Source: Choristoneura fumiferana (Eukaryota; Arthropoda; Insecta; Lepidoptera; Tortricidae). From it: a DNA stretch of 64,000 bases. Position 1 is the stretch's first letter, and every line of letters begins with the position of its first letter. The translations under genes were made by a program, and so were the position numbers. The DNA is taken from NCBI RefSeq assembly GCF_025370935.1, contig NC_133472.1:41289018-41353017 (forward strand). The letters run 5' to 3'. Below are positions 9,775 to 21,700 of the stretch, in pieces. The notes below the pieces were generated by a model. That model saw only the letters and a list, made by a program, of their open reading frames with translations, searched no databases and was not told the DNA's origin.

Positions 9775-12700
9775 GTTAGTTAGATTTGAGATCACCAGAG
9801 AGCGGAATTTTCATGGCATTTTTTGACCTGTCATAGTGACTTCTCACTTATCAACTCTACATAAATGATATCGATATTTAGACTTTAAATTAGATTGTCG
9901 TAAACTCATCATGTTATGTAGAGCGTTCTAACTGAACTTAAATTATTAAATTATAAGTTGTTATCCATTCATTGTTCATTGCACATTGTCTATTTCAAAT
10001 TTTCAACTGCTCGAAAGTTAAGATTGGTTTTTTGGAATCTTTTTGTATTTTTTATTTCAATTCCAAATTTTTACTTTTACGGTCATCCCGTAAAACCTAA
10101 ATTGAAAATACAAACTGAAATATAGATGCACAGAAAAACCAGAAAAAATAAGACCATCACTGGGAATCGAACCCAGGTCCTCGGTATTCCGTACCGCGTG
10201 CTATACCGCTACACCACTGATCATGAGGGTTTGTATTTTCAATGCTCGAAAGTTCATTAGAAGAGATCGCTCTTTAAATTAAGACCGCCTATTTTTTACC
10301 TCGGATCTACTTTTAATCTTCTTCAGAACCTTTGTTGTGTGTCGATATACATGTTTATGTATATCGGAAGTCGATAATTGAGAAGTCACTATAACAGGTC
10401 AAAAAATGCTATGAAAATTCCGCTCTCTGGAGATCACCTACCGATTTGATACCAACAATCAATTATCACTGCCAAACAATATTACACCACCAATTAATTT
10501 GACACCACCTATTATTTTAACTATGGCCCAAGCCCTCTTGTTCTGAGAGGAGGCCTGTGCCCAGCAGTGGGACGTATATAGGCTGATGATGATGATGATG
10601 ATGATGCTTATTTTAGCACTATCAATCAATTTACCGTCACCAATTAATTTGATGCTACCAATCAATTATACACTATTTTTGTTATCTTTTAATTGAATGT
10701 TAAAATTAATTTCGTTTTCCAATTTAAAATTGTCTAAAAACAAATAATAAGTCCTTTGATCTTCACAGTCAAATAAAGGCTGACCAGGAATATAAAAAAC
10801 CTGACGCGAGGGCAGCACTTCTACGGTTTATATTGCAACATTCTTTATACTTACTATACGATACCTACCAGTTATATTGACAACGGTGTCGGTGATGTTA
10901 TTCAAAAGAATATTTTCTAGTCCCTTCTATGAAAAATATTTATATACATTATGAATTTATTTTCTTCCAAGGCTATGGAAAATCTTCAGGATTTCAACGC
11001 ACAAAAATACAATATAACACTTTAAAATACCACGCGCAAACAACGTTAAACTTTGACAGGATGTCATTTGAATTTAGTGTTACCAGTGCAAGAAATTAAT
11101 TCTATTGGTTTTTAGCAATATGGCGAGGTTTTTTATAATTTCTGGCCAGCCTTTACTAAACTCTGCCTATGAGTCATTTTCTCCAAAATTTGAAGCAGAA
11201 TGTGAGTATCATTACAGGAAATGGATCTGTCAAACGCGGAGAGTCGTCTCCTCAGCCACGACTACTCGTACCCAAACGACCTCATAGAGCAGCTGAATCG
11301 CTCAATCGATGATGCTGCAGGCAAGATCCTGAAGTTTCTAGACATCATGCAGTACTCCAGCGTCAGTGAAGGTCGGCAGTACAGCACTGAACTGGATCTC
11401 AAGCAGATGCAACTGCAGAAGGAGGAGATTGTAAGTTATTAGATTGTGTGGGGTTCATGTTCATGTCGAGTCTTTAAATTTTTTCGTTTATTATACTTAT
11501 TTTTATTTTATTTTAGGTAAGTATAAACATTAAATACGTTTTGTAAGTGGTAACTATAAAGATTAGGAAGCCATGGTGGCCTAGTGGTTAGACCTATCGC
11601 CTCTCAAGCAGAGGTTCGTGGGTTCAACCCGGCCCGCACCTCTGAGTTTTTCGAAACTCATGTGCGAATTACATTTGAAATTTACCACGAGCAATTGCAC
11701 ACACCTGTGAAGACCTGTTGAAGTGTAATTCAATGGTACACATGTCTAAAGTTCCCAATCCGCACTGGGCCCGCGTGGGAACTACGGCTCAAGCCCTCTC
11801 ATTCTGAGAGGAGGCCTGTGTCCAGCAGTGGGACGTAAATAGGTTGGGTGATGATGATGATGATGAACTATTAAGATCAATCGAAATAAATTAAGATAAC
11901 AAAACGTAATAAAAAATGAATCGTAGTATGTGATTGTACAATGCCGAATCTCAAAAAAAAAACATCAAATTTTAGAATCCCGGGATTAGGTGGTTTTAAC
12001 AACTCCATATGACTACCTACTTCTTCCGCAAAAATAGGTAAAAAATAGACCCTGCTTATTCCGATCACTAGGTATTAGGGATACAACGAATTTCTTGTAT
12101 TCCATGAACAATCATACCGTTTCTCATCAGGAAAGAATCTACCAACGAATATCGAAGAAAACCAAGAACTCGTCGCTTAGCCTGTTCCCACCCAGCAAAT
12201 CTTTTTGTGAGAACGAGGGTGGCACCAAAAAGGCAGTCAAGCTGCTGCTGGCCGAAGGCAGAACTGTAGTCCAGGACTTGCAGACCCTAATTTTTAAGGT
12301 AGTAGGGTGATTAGCTCAATATTTCGCAGACAGTGGAACAGCCTCCTGAAGGCAGTGGCCGATGCACTGTCCGGTCCTTTCATGAGACACTGGCTATCTT
12401 TGCACGCACCTATGCCTCCATTCCAACGGCTCCTTTAATTTTATTATTATTATTTTCGGACATTAATTTATTTATATTGTGTTTAATTTTTATTTTCATT
12501 TAAAACTGTTTGACATTTAACTGTAATTTTTACTAACAATAGATTGATAATTTATTTGTATACTTTTTACTAACATTAATGGATGTAATTATCTGCGAAT
12601 TAATTAAATTATAAATTATATCCCTAAATCGACGAAAAGATTTCGCGAAGCTGCAATATTTTAGAAATTCGATGCACTGTACGAACCTCTATACCTAGTG

Positions 12701-15700
12701 CCATCCACGAAGACGCGTAATTTTGACAAAATTAGACATTAATGACATTGCAATAAGAACCACGGCACGCGTCATCGTGAATGACTCTACCTATATTTAC
12801 TTTACGTAGTCTACTATTACCTTGATTACATAATTTTAAGCTCTTTAATTGAATGAGAATTTCTCAAGCGATATTTCGCTAGATGTCGTTAGTATCGAGA
12901 GGTCTTTTGACGTCACAGTCTTGCTTGCGATTGACTCATTTAGTTACTTTAGTATTTTTTAATGATAATATCCATTGCAGGTCAATTTTGCCAGTGTCTA
13001 GTAGGTTTTGCCGTAGTACGGTAAAAATTCTAGAATACGAAATATGAGATGATGGTGGATGAACTGCAGCGCAAATCGGCTCATTTAGTTATTTGGCCAA
13101 AATGTCAAAGTTGTTTAACTGACTTCAAAATACTAGAACCAACTAGCCTGACATGGACGGACACCCTCTTTGATTGGTGTCATTTTTGCCCTTTTACGAC
13201 CGCGGCACGAGAGCCAGAAGAACGCGTATTTACATTGCGTTGCATTACTAGCTTGGCAAATCCTCATTTGAATTTGGTCATTTACTTCCTCTCCCGACAG
13301 ACTTGCGAGGGTTGGCCCGACGTGGTGGTGTGGCTTCTGACCAGCGGTTCCCGAGTGGCTTACGCCAAGATCCATGCCGCTGATATCATACATTCCGTCA
13401 TACCAGAACAGAGGGGCCGCGACTGCGGAGAGATCAAGACTGTTTATTTGAAGGTAGAATACATTTTATTTCTCTTTGTATCCTTATTTCGCTCTCTCTC
13501 GCTCTTACGGAAAAAAAAGAAAAGCGGCGGGAAAGGCGGCGGTTAGTAGATGATCAGCCCTTAGTAATTTCAACTTGAAAATATTACTCCTGTTCATGAG
13601 AAAAACAGTCTTGACAGACAGACAATTGTACAAGAGTTCCGTACCCGATGGGTCCAAATGGAGCCCTATTATTGTCACTTACGTATACATCCGTCGGTCT
13701 GTCTGTCACACAGGTTTTACAGACAAACCATTGCAGCTACAGCCTTCAAATTAAGCAAATGGGGGCGCAAAAAGTTTTGACCAGACCTTCAAAATGGGTA
13801 TCATTGTTTAGAGCTCATTAAGTGGATAAATACAGTATTTTTTTGTTTAAAAGATACTGGAAAACAAAGCCAACAGAGTCACCTTTATTTTGCATAGTTT
13901 TGTAGTACAGAAGAATTTTTGGCTTTGGATGGTTTCCAGCCCCTGAAATGCCCAAAGCACATCAATTCGGAGTCCAGCTGCTGCTGCATTGCCGCTAAGA
14001 TTGAGCTGATGGCCTGGATGGGTCCGTATCGCCAGCGCGGTGCCTTCGACTCCTGCCTGCCTGCTGGCCATAAGCTAAAGAATAAGGATTACGCTATGGT
14101 GATCAAATGCTCGCCGTTGGTACGTGACCTAGCTTCTTTGGAGATTCTGGCTTTTCGCCGAAAATGTTTTCTCCGAATGATTCATTCCCCAACTGTTTCA
14201 TTGGTCGAACGATTTTTTTTCTGAAACTGTAATCTATTCAGGATATAAATTTTAGGACTATCCTGTGGAACCCTGTAGGTTAAGTTAGTTTTATAACAAC
14301 CCTGAAGTACCTAATTACAGTTTAAAAAAACATTCGTCCATATAATTATACAGCTGGGATATAAATCATTTTGGGGAAAATATTTTCGGCGAAAAATTAG
14401 ACAACCCTCTTTTGTCAGTATACACGGAGTTTTAAAGGAGTCCGAAATAAATAATTTTACTTGGGTAAGTTTACAATTGAAGGAGTTACAAACCAGTTTT
14501 CCCGTTAGAAACTGTTATTTATAAATTGCAATGAAAAATAAAAAAAAAAAACTTTATTGGGGCCGGAAATCAGATCCAGTTTTTCGTAATTTCGTAATAC
14601 GATTCCTATTAACAAACTTTTTGGCCAAATCAAAGAACTACTTTTCTTGAAAGAAAAATATATAGGTTAGGTAAATTACGAGTAATCACGCGTATCGTAA
14701 AGAATTTAACTTGACCTGTTGAATGCTCCCTTAAAGTTGACGGGATACAAAAACAACACGTTGTAATTTGTGCCCCAGGCCCTAAGTGACGATCCTAGTA
14801 CTAATATCCCCCCCCCTGGTATTGCAGATGTTTATGGGTGGCGGTGATCTCTTACCATCAGGAGACCCACTTGCTCGTTTGCCATCCAGTCGAATAAAAA
14901 AAATATATAACAAGATTTTTTTTACAGGTAGTGGAGTGTCGAGTTAACATATACCGTGCCAAACTTAACGGTTCGAACGACGCCCCGAATGTTGCATCCC
15001 CTTTTGTGAGGGTCAATTTTATGAATACGATCAAGGAAACTCAGGTACAAATAGCTTTACAAATAATTGTATGTACGTTCTAGGATCGTCCCCAATACGT
15101 ACAGTCGAGTTCATAAACTTGTGAGCAAAATTTTGATCAAAAATATCTGAACACGCTTCGCTTCGGAGTTGTTCAAATCCCGTTCAGAAATCCAAATAAA
15201 CACTATCGTTTTTTTTTTTTTTTTATTTTGTTTACCGAAGGTACTGCTAGTAATATATTTTATCCTAACTACAGTTAGTACAGTCGAGTTCATAAACTTA
15301 TGAGCAAAATTTTTATCAAAAATATCTTAACACGACTTTATTGCTAACGGCGTAGAAGCGTGCTCAGATATTTTTGATCAAATTTTTGATCACAAGTTTA
15401 TGAACTCGACTGTACAACCAAAATATTTATGTCGCTCGGGACTCGTAAGGCGGCTGCTCACGTTAGCTCATGGTAAAAGTCCCGTTAGATGGCGTTAAAA
15501 ATCAGACTGTCGAATTTTCGTGATGTTTTTTTGTAATTTTTATAATATCCGTAGAATACTAATAGTTGAGTTTATTATTTGCGAAAATTATTTAGAAAAG
15601 CCGATTTTTTGAGAATACAGTTGAACGGAAATAGTGTGCCAATTCTGAGATTTGAAGGCTCATATTTAGGTGTCAGTTACAGCCTTATACGGACACTAGG

Positions 15701-18700
15701 AGCTCATGCACACATGCAAATAGACAGCGCCAACTAGTGGACAATTATTGCAACACTTTTCTAGGCTTTCGGAAGGCTTTCGGCGTAAGCTACTACATAC
15801 CATTCATTTTTTTTGAGTCAATAATTTTTGCATCAAGTATAGTATATTTTTGCCCTTAAAAATTTCAATTTTCTAGATAATATGAGTATTTCATATGCGA
15901 CGATATAGAATTGGGGATGTCTAAAAAAAATTACCCATGGTTTTTATATTTTTTTTGTGTAGAAAAGTCAATTATAAGAAACTAATTTCAATATTTTTTC
16001 ATTTAGTTTACTACTTTATTCAAAATTAATTATTGAAAATATTTTGGTTGATGACGTCACAATTCGATAAAGTGCTACCACATAGCTGATTGGTTCATGA
16101 CTTTGTTATGTGGCACCCTCTTTATTTTTTATTTCTTTATCTGTGGTCAGGTTTAGTGTCAACTGTCAACCAACTTTCACTATTGTTATTGTCAATCCGT
16201 TCCATCCTCGTAACATAATATTATTCTACATCTCGTTTAACGCCGTGAACTGCTTTTCCCTGTATTCCGATTACCCTAATATACTCGTCGACCTGTGCTA
16301 GTACCTTGGACTGAACCTGCTTATTCATTGAACTTTGCTTGCCTCTGGATACTAGTCGTAATAGTAAAAAAGTTTTTGTGCACGTAAACAAGAACTTGAA
16401 AACGCTATGGTGTTATAATAGTACATTGTGTCTTAAGGGCGGTAAATAAGGAATTACGAAAGAGAGTCTATTAGAAGCCCGAAGTCGAAGACTGAGGGCT
16501 TTAATGAGTCGATGTTCGTAATTCTAGTACCGCCCGTGCGACATACAATGTTTTTCATCACATTTGCAAGTAAAATTTTATATTTGTAAAAGAAAAAATA
16601 TAATTCTTCCAAATATTGGCGATACCTTAGGCTCTGCTCTTGGCAGCGTCGCCCTCTACCTCCCCCTCCCTCGGCATGCGCCGCAACGTGCGTGTGCATG
16701 TGGTCCATGTAGTCCTGCAGCAGCGCGCGCAGCGCCATCAGTACGGGCACTGACTCATTTACCGACCTTGGGCTTCATGGCAAGAAAATGTGTACGCGCA
16801 ATGACTCATTTACCGACCACGGGTTTCATGACAAGCACATTAAGGTCGAGGGTTTTATTTGAGGGGTTGCAACTAAGGTAGCCTGCATGTTACGACACTG
16901 TTTACGAGCAAGTGTGATGAAAATTAGATATCGATGTCGATTCAAAACGCCAGTGTTATTGCTGTGAAGATCATCTAAACGTAAGTAATTTATTTTATAC
17001 TTACTAACCTACGAATACGAGTATAACTATTGTCGTATTTGCAGAAGATGCACTATCATGCATGAAACTTGAGTCATGTCTGATTTATGTTGGAGTGCAG
17101 TAAAAAGGGCTGAGAATTCCAGATATTACATACTTCGGTCAATCAACTTTTTTACCGACACTAATCTGTCCGCGACATTTTTCAAACAATTGCAGATTTT
17201 TGTAAGTAAACATGTTTTTTTCTGTAACTTAATAGATGGTGTACACGAATACAGGCCATCCTATGTAAGTTCAACCTATTAAACCGTGAAGTATCTTATT
17301 GGAAGTACGATTTTTTGGTAACGCCAGAGAAAATTTTGGTAACGCAGTAGACGCTCAAAGTGTCGGAAAAATAGTTGATTGGCCCACTTAATGATTTTGT
17401 ATATGAGTAGGAGTCACAAAATACCAACTTTATAATTAATTGTTTTAGATCTGGTTCAGTTAGCGTTTTTTTTATAAATCTAATAAATAACGCCGTGTTT
17501 TATGTACCCATGTAATTTAGTTTTCATTGAATTAAGCTTCTGTACCATGAACCTAATTTAGTTTTTTTTTATAGCTGGAAGAAGATTAAGAAAATTGATA
17601 TTCTGCCACCAAACTCAGTCATCATGGCAGACAGAGGCTTCAAATAAATTGAAACTGAGCTGATAACAAAAGGTGTCAAGTTGCTCCGCCCTCCCAGTGT
17701 GTACTCTGGTATCAAGCCTAGTAAAGCAGAAGTAATAAAGACACAGTAATAGCAAGTCTCAGAGTACATGTTGAGAGGTTTATCAGAAGAATTAGAGAGT
17801 TTAGACTTTTAAAACTCCATTCTGTCATAAACCATACTTGTACAACTATATCTGTCATTAACTGTAACCTGAATTCCACACACAATAAATGATTATTATG
17901 ATTATTATTATTATGAACCATAAACATGAACCATATTGTTGTTATAGCATGCGGTGTGATTAATTTGCAAAGTGAGATAATAAAAAGTGAATAAACAGCC
18001 AAAATAGTTTTATTTTACTTTCAATCTTAAAACTACTCACATTATATTTTTATCAGTATCACCTTGTCTAATTAACTTTTTTTTCAGGCATAGCATTTTG
18101 ACGACCAGATGGCCTAGTGGTTAGAGAACCTGATTACGAAGCTTGGGGTCCCGGGTTCGATTCCCGTGTCGGGGCAGATATTTGTATGAAAAATACGAAT
18201 ATTTGCTCTCGGGGTCTTGGGTGTTTAATATGTATTTAAGTATGTATCTATGTATATAAGTATGTTTTTCTGTTGCCTAGTACCCATAACACAAGCTTTT
18301 CTTAGCTTACTTTAGGACTAGGTCAATTGGTGTGAATTGACCCGTGATATTTACGTGCAGAACGATCGGTATCCGGGACCAAGACAAGTTGTTTTCAAAG
18401 GGAACCGTAGGTTGTCGTAAGTGCAGAAAGATCGGTGTCCGGGGCCAAACAAAGTTGTTCTCAAAGAGAGAAGTGTACGTCGTCGTAAGTGCAGAACGAT
18501 CGGCGTCCGGTTTAACCAAAGGTACAATTCATTCAGAGAAGGTCATCGGAATCCGGTATACTTAAACACAGCCAGGGTATTTTACTTGATTCAGCTCAAT
18601 ACAATATTCGTCGCAAAATAAACAAGAATGACAATTTACAGTAATGACAGTGTGCCGGCACTGTCAGCGCCAGATGTCAGATTGCCGATCCAAATCAAAC

Positions 18701-21700
18701 TCCGTAGTATAATCCACGCGTAAATTGTGAAGACTTCTAACCACACAGAATAAAGTACGACTTGGACCGGTCACGCAATTTACACCAATGTCAAATGAAG
18801 GTCATTGCTTATTTGTTAAATAATAAATTAATTACATTATATTAAAATTAAATAACTACAGCAAACTAGTTAAAAAGCATTTATCTCGAAATGGTTTTCG
18901 ATTTACTATACATTGCAAAAAAATAGACATCCCCAATTGATGGATCGTGTTAGATTCTCAAAAATCTAGTCTCATGTGATTTTTGGCTTTGAAGTTGGAG
19001 ACTGTCGAGTATGATATTAAAAAAATTGTCTTCTATTTGTTATTTGTTTGTTTCTATGTTTGTTTTATGGCGTTAAATAAATGTATTTTCTTTCTTGCTT
19101 TCTATATTGTGCTCAAGTTGGTAACTACATACAGTGCTCTTGTGACATTCTTCGATAATCATGGATTACATGCGAGTGTTACACCTATCTCTTTGAATTG
19201 ATATTCAAAGACTACTATCTAGACTAAATCACTCCGTGTTTTATTCTACTATTTTAGACTTGTATTGAAATGCAATCTTGATTGCGGTTATCTCTCGAGA
19301 ACCTGGTGAAGGTTGCGGTAATTCTTTATATTGTATAAGTACATAAATGGTAATTCTGGAAAGCTGAAGGACGGAATAAGGCCGTAATACTGTATATATA
19401 ATCTACCCTGATGTGTGAAATATAGTAACTAAACAGATTATTTGGTGATTATGGTGGTTTGGTGATGTCCGATGGGGTCAAAAAGTTCTCGAATGGCGTG
19501 CGCGGACGAGCTGTCGGTAGGCCTCCAACAAGATGGAGCGACGACCTGGTTAAGATCGCGGGATCGCGGTGGATCCGAAAAGCACAAGACCGGTCTGAGT
19601 GGAGAGCCTTGGGGGAAGCCTATGTCCAGCAGTGGACGTCTTTCGGCTGACATGATGATGAGATTATTTGGTTGTTAACTTTCATGGAAATGCTTCACAA
19701 GGTAAGGAAGATAGAGTAGGAAGCTTTTGCACTTAGGTAATTAGGTATCATCATCGTCGTCATCAAGTGGTTTATTATGAAATTGTTATTTATTGGAATG
19801 AAACTTTATTTTATATCGGTACATTTAAATAATTTAGGGCGTGTTTTCCCTCATAGAATTCAGAATTTCTGTCTGATTCTTCAAGCCTGGTACAAACTGC
19901 TGTGTCCGTAATCAAGAGACAATGCTTTAATGCTTTAGGGAGGACCACTGGCGAGCTAGCACGGACTAAATTTTTTTAATTGTCGTTTCGTGACGTGGGT
20001 GTGCCAGAGTTTTGAACTTCCAGATGCAGAAATAGGGAATATTACGCAAAGCTTCGTGCAGGGGGCGACACTAGCGCAAACAGTCATGACAACGCCAGTT
20101 CTTTTATATTTTGTCGCCATGACGGATGATGACCAAAGAGAGAAATCATGATATAGTAATATAGTAACAAAATCACATGATATTTACTTACATCGATAGT
20201 AACGATAGAGCTAGGTATATTGCCAAAGACATATTATGGTATTATGGCATCCTACGAAAAACTGTTTACGGTTTGTCCTAATGCTGCACTCTGATGGCAG
20301 AAAATTGCAGTAATATTCCCTCTTCGTGCTAGCTGCTCGATGATGACTAGAATGCGTTCAAGCGTGTTGCTACGGAATGCAAGTCAAATACTATAAAGGT
20401 ATTCGAAAGCAAGTATGAGGCAGTTGTCTCACCGCCGGCGAGGAAACGATTGGCTATCGACTATTTTCTCGCCCAAGAAACGAACAAAAGATATAAGATC
20501 CTGTGTGAGTAAAAGAGACATATATATAAATAGTTGATCGCTGGCGGTTCACACTGCCGGCGAGAACTCGCTCTTACATCTTTTGTCGCTGCGACAAGAG
20601 CTATAAAACTCGCTGGGCTATAAAACTAGCTCAGCGATACTCGCTCAGCGCTGTTAGCTTGGCGGCCGCCCGGCTCGAGCGAGTGGAGCGAGTAATCGCC
20701 CGTCGTGCTCTAACACTCGCTTTTCACTGCTCGCCCACTCGTTTCTAGTTACTCGCTCTGCTCGCTTGTCGCTCATCGTCGGCGGTGGGACAAGTGCCTT
20801 ACGCTTCCGTTACATAGCGATTACGCTTGAATAATTCCAAGTAGGTACAGTCGAACCATTTGATTCCTGACCCACCGTAGAACGTTCTCACAGTAAGCGT
20901 CATAATTAATTCTCTTGACAAGCAATGCGATCTCACTATGACTTCTTATATGAAAAAGTTCCACAGTGGGTCACGATCCAGTTGGTTTGATAGTTAATTA
21001 GTTAAATTCTTTGTTGGATCCGAAGCAATTCATTTTGGAGTATTTGATAGTAATTTCCTAATTTTACTTCTAATTGGTAATTAGTATGAATAATAAGAAT
21101 ATATACACCTACATGTAGGCTTCTAGGGAAATTACATGCTGACTTCAAATCAAATCGGATCTCATGTTTTGAACGGTAAGCACTTAATTTCAATCAACTG
21201 CTGGGAATTCGTTTTTGTATACTTACACAAAATACTTATTCAATTGACGATTAACTGCTTGACGACGACCGGAGTCCTTCAGTGCTCGCCCAACACGCGT
21301 ATGAGGAAAATCCCTGCTTGACGTTCCCGTCAAGTTGCGATTTGGAAACTTATCTTATGATTCTTTTTTGTGCAGGACTGTACAGCCATAAGGCGGCTTT
21401 GTCCTCTCTCTGGTATGGCTAAGATTGTTCGATACTAGGTTCGCATACGTTTGTCGTATCTATTAGTTTTTGGATCAAAATTTACTGCATCATACTGAAA
21501 TTTAGGTATAATAGATCCTCTCCATTTTGTGATTTGCGAAAACAATATCTGTGGAAGAAATATTCAGGCACCAAAGTTTGTATGGAAGACGACGCACCTT
21601 AAATGGGAAAGAAAAAGAAAACTGATCTTTTGTTTCGAGGTCTGAACGATATTAGCAAACTTGTTCGCAATATTAGCAAAGCAAAGTCGAGTTCATAAAC

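Noticed and set aside
11567..11640. possible tRNA gene (also at 10158-10223, 18102-18175, 30311-30385, 39340-39400, 41140-41215 and 62588-62660)
   Set aside because: Each has A and B boxes but is joined to a SINE body and recurs with it. The cloverleaf is imperfect, so they are SINE heads.
13049..13300. coding extension upstream of ferlin exon 4
   Set aside because: The frame is open, but the peptide (MMVDELQRKSAHLVIWPKCQ) has no ferlin resemblance and the acceptor CCGACAG at 13294-13300 fits exon 3 in phase.
16454..16881. overlapping frames of about 100 residues on both strands
   Set aside because: Same repeat family B; no conservation between copies.
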